Shown here one piece after another: positions 12,572 to 18,230 of a stretch of 18,230 nt of DNA; within the stretch, counting starts at the first letter, position 1, and each line of letters opens with the position of its first letter. This DNA is from Halanaeroarchaeum sp051744605. GTDB taxonomy: Archaea; Halobacteriota; Halobacteria; Halobacteriales; Halobacteriaceae. A program made the translations under genes and the position numbers. The stretch spans positions 1-18,230 of the forward strand of contig JBNJDE010000039.1 of the NCBI GenBank assembly GCA_051744605.1, read 5' to 3'. The notes beneath the pieces are model-generated. The model ran no database searches and was not told where the DNA came from. It was given only the letters and a program-made list of their open reading frames with translations.

Positions 12572-14386
12572 TTATGCCTCGAGTTCGCCGTCGTCCTCGA
12601 GGAGCGCCGCCATCTCGTCGAGTCGCTCGTCGTAGACGTCGAGTGCCGTCTGAATGGGCGCGGACGAGGTCATGTCGACCCCGGCGGTCTCCAGCACCGA
12701 GATGGGGTACTCGCTGCCGCCGAGTCTGAGCGCGTCCAGATAGTCCTCTGCCGCCGACGCCCCCTCCGAGCGGATGCGGTCCGCGATGGCGACCGCCGCC
12801 GACATGCCCGTGCTGTACTGGAAGACGTAGTACTCGTAGAAGAAGTGCGGGACCCGCATCCACTCCCGGTCGATGTGGTCGTCGAGGACGGCCGGTTCGT
12901 AGTACGCCGCCTTGCGGTCGCCGTACACCTCGTCGATGCGGTCGGGCGTGAGTGCCTCGCCCTCCTCGGCGAGGGTGTGGATCCGGTGTTCGAAGTCGGC
13001 GAACATGGTCTGGCGGAACAGGGTCGAGCGGAACCGCTCCAGGTACTCGTTGAGCACGTGGGCTCTGACCGCCGGGTCCTCGACGGTCTCGAGGAGGTGC
13101 GCCGTGAGCAGCGCCTCGTTCACCGTCGAGGCGACCTCGGCGACGAATATCTCGTAGTCGGCGTAGACGTAGGGCTGGTGCTCGCTCGCGAGTTCGGAGT
13201 GCAGCGAGTGGCCGAGCTCGTGGGCCAGCGTGTACATCGAGGAGATGTCGTCCTGGTAGTTGAGGAGGATGTACGGCTGGGTGTCGTAGGTCCCGCCGGA
13301 GTACGCCCCGGCGCGCTTGCCACGGTTCTCGAAGGCGTCCACCCAGCGCGAATCGAGACCGTCAGCGACGCGCTGCTGATAGTCCTCCCCGAGCGGTGCG
13401 ACGGCCTCGATGACGTGTTCGCGTGCGTCCTCGTACTCGAATTCGGGCGATTCGCCCGGCGCGACGGGCATGTAGAGGTCCCACGATCGGAGCTTTTCGA
13501 CCCCGAGCGACCGGCGTTTGAGGTCGGCGTGTCGGTGGAGGCGCCCGAGGTTCGCCTCGACGGTCTCGACGAGCGCGTCGTACACCTCGACCGGGATGTT
13601 CGGGTCGTCGAGTGCCGCCTCGCGGGCCGTCTCGTAGTCCCGGATCCTGGCGGTCTTCACGTCGGTCTTGACCTGGTACTTGAGCGCCGACCCGATGGTG
13701 TTACGAACGCCCGAGAACTCCTCGAAGAACGTCTCGTGGACGGTCTGGCGGAACTCGCGGTCGGGTTCTTTGAGCAGGACGGTGAAATTCGACTGGGAGA
13801 GTTCGACCTCGCTGCCATCGGGCTTCTCGACGGTCGGGAAGGTGAGGTCGGCGTTCGTCAGCATCCCGTAGATGTCGCTGGGGGCGCCGAGCACCTCGCC
13901 GATCTCCGAGAGGACCGCCTCGACCTCCGCCGATCGGGTGTGCGGTTTGCGCCGGAGCACGTCGTCGAGGTAGTGCTCGTAGGTCTCGAGGCCGGGTGTC
14001 GCGTCGATCATCGACTCGATCTCGTCGGGGTCCGCGGACTGGATCTCCGGGCCGAAGAAGGAGACCGCACTCGACGCCTCGGAGCCGAGGGTCTGCGCAC
14101 GGGCGGAGAGCGCCTGGAAATGCTGATCGCGGGTGTCCTCGTCGGACCGCATCCGGGCGTACGCCGCAACGGTCTGCAGGGTCCGCATCACCGAATCACG
14201 GAGCTCCAGGGCGGAGAGCAGCGTTGCACCGTCTTCGGTGAGTCGCCCCTCGTAGTCCGACAGGTCGTCGAGGCGTTCCTGGACCGACTCGAAGTCGTCC
14301 TCCCACTCCGCCTCGGTCTCGTAGATGGCCTCGAGGTCCCACGTGTATCGGTCGTCGATCTCGTCGCGCTCGGGGACACGTGACAT
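12572..14386 (-). CDS. pepF: Oligoendopeptidase F (M3 family metallopeptidase)
   Basis: 604 residues from the ATG at 14386, matching the usual size of about 600. The zinc site is HELGH (His389, Glu390, His393), with the third ligand Glu417 in FVAEVASTVNE, 24 residues beyond. The preceding segment SGGTYDTQPYILLNYQDD and the C-terminal YEYYVFQYSTGMSAA are typical of the M3B subfamily. It is cytoplasmic and cuts short peptides, and could process peptides left by the proteasome, whose regulator PAN is encoded nearby. The frame is open up to 14509, but that extension runs through the upstream truA stop and lacks family similarity. A minus-strand CAATTACATACC tract at 14411-14422 may be its own promoter. 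It converges with the radical SAM gene. Confidence 0.92.
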   Translation of the reverse strand: MSRVPERDEIDDRYTWDLEAIYETEAEWEDDFESVQERLDDLSDYEGRLTEDGATLLSALELRDSVMRTLQTVAAYARMRSDEDTRDQHFQALSARAQTLGSEASSAVSFFGPEIQSADPDEIESMIDATPGLETYEHYLDDVLRRKPHTRSAEVEAVLSEIGEVLGAPSDIYGMLTNADLTFPTVEKPDGSEVELSQSNFTVLLKEPDREFRQTVHETFFEEFSGVRNTIGSALKYQVKTDVKTARIRDYETAREAALDDPNIPVEVYDALVETVEANLGRLHRHADLKRRSLGVEKLRSWDLYMPVAPGESPEFEYEDAREHVIEAVAPLGEDYQQRVADGLDSRWVDAFENRGKRAGAYSGGTYDTQPYILLNYQDDISSMYTLAHELGHSLHSELASEHQPYVYADYEIFVAEVASTVNEALLTAHLLETVEDPAVRAHVLNEYLERFRSTLFRQTMFADFEHRIHTLAEEGEALTPDRIDEVYGDRKAAYYEPAVLDDHIDREWMRVPHFFYEYYVFQYSTGMSAAVAIADRIRSEGASAAEDYLDALRLGGSEYPISVLETAGVDMTSSAPIQTALDVYDERLDEMAALLEDDGELEA

Positions 14387-14423
14387 ACCACGTCCGTAGG
14401 GGCGGGCGACGGTATGTAATTGG

Positions 14424-15239
14424 CTATCGTGGCGACCCGGACCTGGTATCGATCCCCGCGGCGATGGCGTCGGCGAGCGTCGAGCGGGTCCGGCTCTCGA
14501 CAGCCGCACGTTCGAAGCGTGACCTGGCCATCCGGGCCGCCTCCTCGTCGACCGCGAAGGAGACCTCGTAGGACACGTCCCGGAGGACGAGGGGGGAGGC
14601 CGGCGCGGGCGGTACGCCTTCGGGACCGTCGATCGGTTCCGACCCGAGCACCGTCGAGATCTTCGAGAGCGGGGCGGCGCCCGAACCGACTGCCCGAACG
14701 AGCGAGACGACGCGCCTGACGAGTTCGCGAGCGAAACCGCTCGAGCGAAACGTCACGACGAGATACGAGCCATCGCGGGCGATATCGCCGCGCAGGCGTC
14801 TGACCGTGTGCTCGTCGTCCGGGGTCAGATTGTGGAAATCGTGTTCGCCACGGAGTGCAGCGAGCGCATCCCGGGCGCGGTCGTCGTCGATATCGGGGGC
14901 ATAGAGGAAGTACCGGTACTCCCGCCACTGCGCATCGTACGTCGCGTGGAAGTCGTCGGGAACGTCCGCCGCTGCCCAGGCCCACACGGCGTCCGGGAGT
15001 TCGCCGTTCAGGGCACGGGGGGAGAGCCAGTCGGGCGATCGAACGGCGACCGTCTGCGCGAGTGCGGAGACGCCAGCGTCCGTCCGCCCGGCCGCGCTGT
15101 AGCCTGGCGGTTTGTCCCCTTCGAAGATATCCAGTGCACGGAGCGCGTCGAAAATGGCGTCCTCGACGGTGGGGACCGCCGGCTGGCGCTGAAACCCGTG
15201 GAACGGGCGACCGTCGTAGGAAATTCTGAACGCTCGCAT
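14424..15239 (-). CDS. truA: tRNA pseudouridine synthase A
   Basis: 271 residues. It starts MRAFRISYDGRPFHGFQRQP, the usual TruA opening. The catalytic aspartate is in AGRTDAGVSALAQ (Asp54). The later conserved stretches WREYRYFLY, the HDFHNLTPDDE segment and SGFARELVRRVVSLVRAVG (with the conserved arginines of the active-site region) are present. TruA makes pseudouridine at positions 38-40 of the tRNA anticodon stem-loop. It begins 24 bases after hisS ends on the same strand, so the two tRNA-related genes are likely co-transcribed. Confidence 0.93.
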   Translation of the reverse strand: MRAFRISYDGRPFHGFQRQPAVPTVEDAIFDALRALDIFEGDKPPGYSAAGRTDAGVSALAQTVAVRSPDWLSPRALNGELPDAVWAWAAADVPDDFHATYDAQWREYRYFLYAPDIDDDRARDALAALRGEHDFHNLTPDDEHTVRRLRGDIARDGSYLVVTFRSSGFARELVRRVVSLVRAVGSGAAPLSKISTVLGSEPIDGPEGVPPAPASPLVLRDVSYEVSFAVDEEAARMARSRFERAAVESRTRSTLADAIAAGIDTRSGSPR

Positions 15240-15263
15240 GGCAGAATGGGTCGTCTGGGGAGC

Positions 15264-16562
15264 CTACACGAAGTCCTCGTACCGAGGCGCGGTCTTCTCG
15301 CCCGGGAACTCCTCGACCGGGACGGCGACCTGGTCGCCCGAGACCATGTCCTTGACCGTAACCTCGCCGTTCTCGAGGTCGCGTTCCCCGACGATGACGG
15401 TCGTCTCGGCGTTGATGGCGTCGGCGTACTGGAGTTGGGACCCGAACGAGCGATCGGAGACGTCCGTCTCGACCACGTGGCCCTTCGAGCGGAGGTCGCG
15501 GGCGATCGCTGCCGCCACCGCTCGCGTGTCGCCGACCTGGAGGACGTAGTAGTCCGTCGTCGGCGTCTCCTCGGGCCAGACCCCGGCGCGCTGGAGGAGC
15601 AACGAGAGCGGGGCGAGGCCCGGGGCGACGCCGACCGCGGGGGTCGACTGGCCGCCGAAGCTCTCGATGAGGTCGTCGTACCGTCCACCGCCGAAGACCG
15701 CCCGGGATACCTCGCCGGTGGAGTCGAAGCACTCGAAGACCACACCGGTGTAGTAATCGAGCCCACGGGCCGTCTCCAGCGAGAGGGTGGCGTACTCGCG
15801 GACGCCGAGGTCCTCGGCCGCCTCGAGGACCGCCTGCAGGTTCTCGACCGCAGTGCGAACGCGGTCGGTGCCAGCGAAGTCGGTGAGGTCGTCGAGGTCG
15901 TCGGTCCCGAGGAGGTCGTCGACGGTCTCGGCCTCGTCGTACGTGAGCCCCGCATCGTGGAGCAGGTCGTAGTATTCCGCGGTCTCGACCTTGGCGCTCT
16001 TGTCGACCGCCCGGATGGCCGCCCGCACGTCGACGTCCGAGTCGACGGCCTCGAGGAGGCCCCCGAGGATGTCGCGGTGGGAGACGCGAAACTCGAAGTC
16101 CGCTGCGTCGAGACCCAGGTCCGTCATGGCGTCGGCGGCGTACGCCAGTATCTCCGCATCCGCCGCCGGTTCGGCGGACCCGAAGATGTCGACGTTCGTC
16201 TGGTAGAACTCGCGAAAGCGTCCCTGCTGGGGCTCCTCGTAGCGCCAGAACGGACGCGTCGAGAACCACTTGATGGGTTTCGAGAGTGCCTGCTGTTTCG
16301 CCACGACCATCCGTGCGACCGTCGGGGTGAGTTCCGGCGTGAGCGCGACGTCTCGTCCACCCTGGTCGGTGAACGTATAGAGTTCCTCGACGATCTCCTC
16401 GCCACTCTTGTCCACGTACATCTGTGTCCGTTCCAGGGCCGGCGTCCCCACCTCGCGGAAGCCGTAGCCCCGGGCGGTCGCCTCGAGCGAGTCGATGACC
16501 GCCCGCCGAGCACTCATCTCACCGGGATAGAAGTCGCGAAATCCCTTGAGCCGGTCGTACAT
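15264..16562 (-). CDS. hisS: Histidyl-tRNA synthetase
   Basis: 432 residues from the ATG at 16562 (MYDRLKGFRDFYPGEM, the usual haloarchaeal beginning); an in-frame GTG six codons earlier is less likely. Class II landmarks are motif 2 with PFWRYEEPQQGRFREFYQ (104-121), the histidine-binding element ARGLDYYTG (265-273) and motif 3 beginning GGGRYDDLIESFGG (291-304). The anticodon-binding domain occupies the C-terminal third. It charges tRNA-His. It lies between a PP-loop ATPase gene (44-base gap upstream) and truA (24-base gap downstream). Confidence 0.95.
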   Translation of the reverse strand: MYDRLKGFRDFYPGEMSARRAVIDSLEATARGYGFREVGTPALERTQMYVDKSGEEIVEELYTFTDQGGRDVALTPELTPTVARMVVAKQQALSKPIKWFSTRPFWRYEEPQQGRFREFYQTNVDIFGSAEPAADAEILAYAADAMTDLGLDAADFEFRVSHRDILGGLLEAVDSDVDVRAAIRAVDKSAKVETAEYYDLLHDAGLTYDEAETVDDLLGTDDLDDLTDFAGTDRVRTAVENLQAVLEAAEDLGVREYATLSLETARGLDYYTGVVFECFDSTGEVSRAVFGGGRYDDLIESFGGQSTPAVGVAPGLAPLSLLLQRAGVWPEETPTTDYYVLQVGDTRAVAAAIARDLRSKGHVVETDVSDRSFGSQLQYADAINAETTVIVGERDLENGEVTVKDMVSGDQVAVPVEEFPGEKTAPRYEDFV

Positions 16563-16606
16563 GTCCCGGGTTTCGACCACGCCGCGCTTGAATCTGTCCG
16601 TTGCCC

Positions 16607-17209
16607 TCAGTCCGAGTCGCTGAGCCCCTTCACCACGGTCTGGGTGTGATCGGGGAAGACGTCGCCGACGGCCGACTCGCCGTACTCCTCGGCGATGAGG
16701 GCGCGAAGTTCGCTCTCGTAATCCGCCTTGCTGATCTCCTCGCTCGGCCCCACCGTGACGTCGAGTTCCGCGTCGACGAGTCGGTCGACGGCGTGGCGGC
16801 CGAAGCCCGAGAGCGGCGCGATGTAATCGACGTCGTAGCGGTCCTCCAGGCTCTGTGCCTGCGCTCGCGAGACGGTGGGGACGCGGTCGTCACGACGGGT
16901 CCCGTCCGCGATGGCGTCGAAGGCCGGGACCTGGGCGATGGTCTCCAGCGCGTGTTGGTGGACCGTCTGGATGCCGTTGCGCGGATAGCCGTCCTCGAGC
17001 ATCCGCTCGATGGCGTCCTGAGCGACGTCCGATTCCATCACGACCGTCTCGAAGTCGAATCCAACGGCGTCCGCGGCCTCGCGGGCGAATCGCCAGTCCT
17101 CGGTGACGTCGAAGTGGGCGGTGACGAGCGTGACGTCGTAGAAGCGGTCGAGGACGAGTGCCGCGAGCGACGAATCCTTGCCGCCGGAGTAGAGGAGGCC
17201 GAGTTGCAT
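16607..17209 (-). CDS. PP-loop ATP pyrophosphatase, unknown substrate
   Basis: 200 residues. The N-terminus has the PP-loop SGGKDSS (8-14), which binds ATP in enzymes that adenylate a carbonyl or tRNA base. The middle contains NGIQTVHQHALETIA and a FDAIADGTRRDDRVPT segment, and the C-terminus has a short helical region. It is shorter than TtuA/TilS-type tRNA enzymes and has no cysteine zinc sites. Members with this layout are conserved but uncharacterised in haloarchaea. It starts 5 bases after the PDCD5-family gene ends and precedes hisS, so a role in tRNA or translation is plausible by context only. Confidence 0.8.
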   Translation of the reverse strand: MQLGLLYSGGKDSSLAALVLDRFYDVTLVTAHFDVTEDWRFAREAADAVGFDFETVVMESDVAQDAIERMLEDGYPRNGIQTVHQHALETIAQVPAFDAIADGTRRDDRVPTVSRAQAQSLEDRYDVDYIAPLSGFGRHAVDRLVDAELDVTVGPSEEISKADYESELRALIAEEYGESAVGDVFPDHTQTVVKGLSDSD

Positions 17210-17214
17210 CCGCG

Positions 17215-17565
17215 TTACCGCCGCTCGATGTTGAAGCTCGTCGAGTCGGGTTTGAGCTCGTTGAGCAACTCCTTCATCTTCGCCTCGTCGATCTTATCGC
17301 GGAGTCGCCCCGACTGGGCGAGCGCGAGCACCTGCTGTTCGACCTGTTCGCCGAAGTCCGGGCGACTCATCTTCACCGTGTTGAGGCGCTTTCGGGCGCC
17401 GTCGGTGAGGTGCTGTTTGAGCAGGGCGTTCTTCTGGGCCTCGGCCTGTTCGCGCTGGGCCTGCACGGCCTCCTCCTGGCCCTCGCCCCCCTGTTGTTGC
17501 TGTAGCTCCTGTAGCTTTTCCTCGCGAAGCTGTTCGAGGCGATCGTCGTCGGGCCCCTGGCTCAT
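17215..17565 (-). CDS. PDCD5-family DNA-binding protein
   Basis: 116 residues from the ATG at 17565. The N-terminus is a long, highly charged, glutamine-rich helix (DRLEQLREEKLQELQQQQ), followed by the PDCD5 core: LLKQHLTDGARKRLNTVKMSRPD, then VEQQVLALAQSGRLRDKIDE, and a C-terminal KMKELLNELKP. Archaeal homologues of human PDCD5 are small helical-bundle proteins reported to bind DNA; their function is not settled. In many haloarchaea this gene follows that of ribosomal protein S19e. Here the upstream 665 bases hold no such gene and instead contain a dense cluster of palindromes. The downstream PP-loop gene begins after 5 bases. Confidence 0.92.
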   Translation of the reverse strand: MSQGPDDDRLEQLREEKLQELQQQQGGEGQEEAVQAQREQAEAQKNALLKQHLTDGARKRLNTVKMSRPDFGEQVEQQVLALAQSGRLRDKIDEAKMKELLNELKPDSTSFNIERR

Positions 17566-17589
17566 AGTGATGTACCGTAGCCGGCGTGG

Positions 17590-17600
17590 AACAAAAACGC
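17590..17600 (-). promoter_or_regulatory. Probable promoter of the PDCD5-family operon
   Basis: On the minus strand GCGTTTTTGTT is centred about 30 bases before the ATG at 17565. It is the only AT-rich patch between the palindrome cluster and the gene. If correct, the operon has its own start and is not read through from beyond the palindromes. Confidence 0.4.
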
Positions 17601-17621
17601 TTACGCAGGACCTTTTGCTGC

Positions 17622-17640
17622 GGGCGCGCTGCGCGCGCCC
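17622..17640. repeat. Palindrome 1: 8-bp stem, loop TGC
   Basis: Arms GGGCGCGC (17622-17629) and GCGCGCCC (17633-17640) pair perfectly around a three-base loop. Confidence 0.9.
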
Positions 17641-17641
17641 T

Positions 17642-17670
17642 GCTCGCGGCTCCGTTCCGTCACCGCTCGC
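17642..17670. repeat. Palindrome 2: quasi-palindrome with two tandem G.A mismatches
   Basis: Read on the minus strand: GC, GA, GCGG, T, GA, CG, loop GAA, CG, GA, G, CCGC, GA, GC. Every mismatch except one T.G wobble falls in a GA-opposite-GA pair, a combination that forms stable sheared pairs. Symmetry is exact about position 17656. Confidence 0.75.
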
Positions 17671-17675
17671 GTTTC

Positions 17676-17702
17676 CGAGGCGCTCACTGCGTTCGCGCCT
17701 CG
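17676..17702. repeat. Palindrome 3: 8-bp stem, 11-base loop
   Basis: Arms CGAGGCGC (17676-17683) and GCGCCTCG (17695-17702) enclose TCACTGCGTTC (17684-17694). On the minus strand the loop reads GAACGCAGTGA, that is GA, AC, GCA, GT, GA. It is the exact complement of the loop of palindrome 8. Confidence 0.9.
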
Positions 17703-17738
17703 CAGGCAAAATCTCCACCAAAACCCGGCGTCGTCGTT

Positions 17739-17759
17739 CGAGAGAGCGAAGCTCTCTCG
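17739..17759. repeat. Palindrome 4: 9-bp stem, loop GAA
   Basis: Arms CGAGAGAGC (17739-17747) and GCTCTCTCG (17751-17759). The centre is the heptamer GCGAAGC, known to form an unusually stable DNA mini-hairpin. Confidence 0.9.
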
Positions 17760-17765
17760 TGATGA

Positions 17766-17788
17766 CGAAAGGCGCCGAGCGCCTTTCG
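17766..17788. repeat. Palindrome 5: 10-bp stem, loop CGA
   Basis: Arms CGAAAGGCGC (17766-17775) and GCGCCTTTCG (17779-17788) pair without mismatch. Confidence 0.9.
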
Positions 17789-17800
17789 AACCACTCCCGT

Positions 17801-17819
17801 CGCGCGCCACGGGCGCGCG
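17801..17819. repeat. Palindrome 6: 8-bp stem, loop ACG
   Basis: Arms CGCGCGCC (17801-17808) and GGCGCGCG (17812-17819) pair without mismatch. Confidence 0.9.
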
Positions 17820-17835
17820 GTGGTCGCTCCTTGGG

Positions 17836-17854
17836 CCGCGAGCGAAGCTCGCGG
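17836..17854. repeat. Palindrome 7: 8-bp stem, loop GAA
   Basis: Arms CCGCGAGC (17836-17843) and GCTCGCGG (17847-17854); the centre is again GCGAAGC. Confidence 0.9.
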
Positions 17855-17856
17855 AG

Positions 17857-17881
17857 GTCCCGCGAACGCAGTGAGCGGGAC
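17857..17881. repeat. Palindrome 8: 7-bp stem, 11-base loop
   Basis: Arms GTCCCGC (17857-17863) and GCGGGAC (17875-17881) enclose GAACGCAGTGA (17864-17874), the reverse complement of the loop in palindrome 3 although the stems are unrelated. Confidence 0.9.
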
Positions 17882-17883
17882 GT

Positions 17884-17903
17884 CATCAGAGCTTGCTCTG
17901 ATG
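17884..17903. repeat. Palindrome 9: 9-bp arms around TT
   Basis: Arms CATCAGAGC (17884-17892) and GCTCTGATG (17895-17903). With the closing base pair opened the loop is CTTG. Confidence 0.9.
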
Positions 17904-17917
17904 GAAAATCGGCGACC

Positions 17918-17950
17918 GTCACGCGAGCGACCGCAGGGAGCGAGTGTGAC
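17918..17950. repeat. Palindrome 10: long quasi-palindrome with two tandem G.A mismatches
   Basis: Outer arms GTCAC (17918-17922) and GTGAC (17946-17950) continue inward through a G.T wobble and a C-G pair, GA/GA (17925-17926 with 17942-17943), GC pairs, GA/GA (17929-17930 with 17938-17939), CC/GG pairs and the loop GCA (17933-17935). The inner 11 bases, GACCGCAGGGA, differ from the loop of palindrome 8 by an A-T to C-G pair change. Confidence 0.75.
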
Positions 17951-17953
17951 TCA

Positions 17954-17972
17954 GTGAGAGCGAAGCTCTCAC
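17954..17972. repeat. Palindrome 11: 8-bp stem, loop GAA
   Basis: Arms GTGAGAGC (17954-17961) and GCTCTCAC (17965-17972); the third occurrence of GCGAAGC in the cluster. Confidence 0.9.
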
Positions 17973-17997
17973 GCGATACCGGATCCTTCGGACCATC

Positions 17998-18020
17998 ACC
18001 AGAACGCAAAGCGTTCTGGT
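17998..18020. repeat. Palindrome 12: 10-bp stem, loop AAA
   Basis: Arms ACCAGAACGC (17998-18007) and GCGTTCTGGT (18011-18020) pair without mismatch. A poor, partly paired hairpin (17984-17992) lies just before it. Confidence 0.9.
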
Positions 18021-18025
18021 TAGCG

Positions 18026-18048
18026 ACCGAGACTTGACGCGTCTCGGT
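18026..18048. repeat. Palindrome 13: 8-bp stem, 7-base loop
   Basis: Arms ACCGAGAC (18026-18033) and GTCTCGGT (18041-18048) enclose TTGACGC. This is the last clear member of the cluster. Confidence 0.85.
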
Positions 18049-18230
18049 AACACTCGGTCGCCGAATGCTTGCACAGGTTACTGTTCTTCAGACCCGACTC
18101 CAAACGTTCAAATACCGAAATCGAACCAACGACCGCTATGCTGTAACACACGGCCCGGAGCGAACTCGGCGGGAGCGTGGTCGCCCGCTCCGGGACTGAA
18201 CGTGTTCGGGGCGCCTGCCGGCACCACCCT
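18049..18230. other. Right end of window, no confident gene; one large imperfect stem-loop
   Basis: This stretch has lower GC until about 18150. At 18154-18194 nine-base arms CCCGGAGCG and CGCTCCGGG pair perfectly around a 23-base loop, which itself contains GGCG (18168-18171) and CGCC (18182-18185). A TTCAAATA tract at 18108-18115 could be a plus-strand TATA box for a transcript starting near 18138; the ATG there is followed by a stop after two codons, so any such transcript would not begin with a gene. On the minus strand a frame is open from the window edge to a stop near 18117 (ending RWFDFGI) and could be the end of a neighbouring gene. I cannot choose between a non-coding RNA and a gene tail. 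Confidence 0.3.

Larger units (their letters stand above)
17622..18048. repeat. Cluster of thirteen distinct short palindromes
   Basis: This 427-base stretch contains thirteen inverted repeats with arms of about 4-10 base pairs, spaced a few to about 35 bases apart. They are listed separately below. The stems differ in sequence, while the loops fall into a few types: GAA (three times), other three-base loops (TGC, CGA, ACG, AAA), and an 11-base loop containing a GCA triloop. Because stems vary and loops recur, the units are not simple copies of one repeat. The cluster begins about 20 bases upstream of the PDCD5-family promoter. Long open frames exist across it on both strands, but they are side effects of GC-rich palindromes. 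Confidence 0.9.

Noticed and set aside
14188..16269. 693-codon minus-strand frame in another register across pepF, truA and hisS
   Set aside because: It spans three confirmed genes in a different frame and is dominated by Arg, Gly and Pro, as expected of a shifted reading of GC-rich coding DNA.
14808..16649. 613-codon open frame on the plus strand across truA and hisS
   Set aside because: Both minus-strand genes here show full family motifs. The plus frame has the valine/arginine/aspartate-rich composition of an antisense shadow.
17566..18009. N-terminal extension of the PDCD5-family protein up to 18009
   Set aside because: The added residues are translated palindromes. The family length is about 116 residues, and a promoter-like tract lies between the ATG at 17565 and the cluster.
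16601..18037. 478-codon plus-strand frame through the PP-loop and PDCD5 genes and the palindrome cluster
   Set aside because: It is antisense to two good genes. Its right part is translated palindromes with low-complexity Ser/Arg content.
17622..18048. CRISPR array
   Set aside because: There is no constant repeat with regular spacers; each palindrome has a different stem and spacing is irregular.
18100..18142. tRNA on the minus strand, suggested by GGTTCGATT
   Set aside because: The bases flanking the T-loop-like sequence cannot form the required five-pair stem, and no acceptor or anticodon arms are found upstream.
18049..18230. SRP RNA or RNase P RNA, suggested by CTGTAAC and the large stem
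   Set aside because: No conserved SRP helix 8 or RNase P core sequence could be recognised within the window; seven shared bases are not evidence.

Overview
The window is chromosomal DNA of a haloarchaeon (class Halobacteria). The evidence is high GC content, strongly acidic predicted proteins, archaeal core promoters (TATA boxes about 25-30 bases before leaderless starts, or GGAGGTGA ribosome binding sites inside operons), and archaeal marker genes: a proteasome-activating ATPase, pyruvoyl-dependent arginine decarboxylase, a PDCD5-family protein and a haloarchaeal bat-type HTH regulator. No genus is assigned.

Region 1 (1-7277) is an accessory catabolic locus, visibly less GC-rich than the rest. 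A partial bat-type HTH regulator (1-550, minus) is divergent from two consecutive plus-strand operons. Operon A (766-3783) encodes a 3-hydroxybutyrate-dehydrogenase-like SDR, a 162-aa four-helix membrane protein, a sodium:solute symporter and a 22-aa single-helix membrane miniprotein. Operon B (3935-7277) encodes an archaeal SCP2-type thiolase, a cysteine-free DUF35 protein and both subunits of a glutaconate-CoA-transferase-type enzyme. The operons share a near-identical 31-base promoter element (29 of 31 positions), placed 50-51 bases before each start codon, so they are probably one regulon. The simplest reading is uptake of a 3-hydroxy or 3-oxo acid (3-hydroxybutyrate/acetoacetate is the leading guess), oxidation, CoA transfer and thiolysis to acetyl-CoA.

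Region 2 (7278-12547) is high-GC core genome: metY, a small two-helix membrane protein, then a minus-strand group of PAN ATPase, arginine decarboxylase and a DUF5811-type protein, and a leaderless radical SAM/SPASM gene divergent from PAN. Region 3 (12572-17565, all minus strand) is a housekeeping series: PDCD5-family protein, PP-loop ATPase, histidyl-tRNA synthetase, tRNA pseudouridine synthase A and oligoendopeptidase F.

Region 4 (17566-18230) holds no confident gene. From 17622 to 18048 it is almost tiled by thirteen different short palindromes. Many have a GAA, GCA or other three-base loop. Four quasi-palindromes carry tandem G.A mismatches next to a triloop, with one compensatory change between loops. 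The two leads most worth following are this hairpin cluster and the two-operon ketone-body-like regulon with its three-part symporter.
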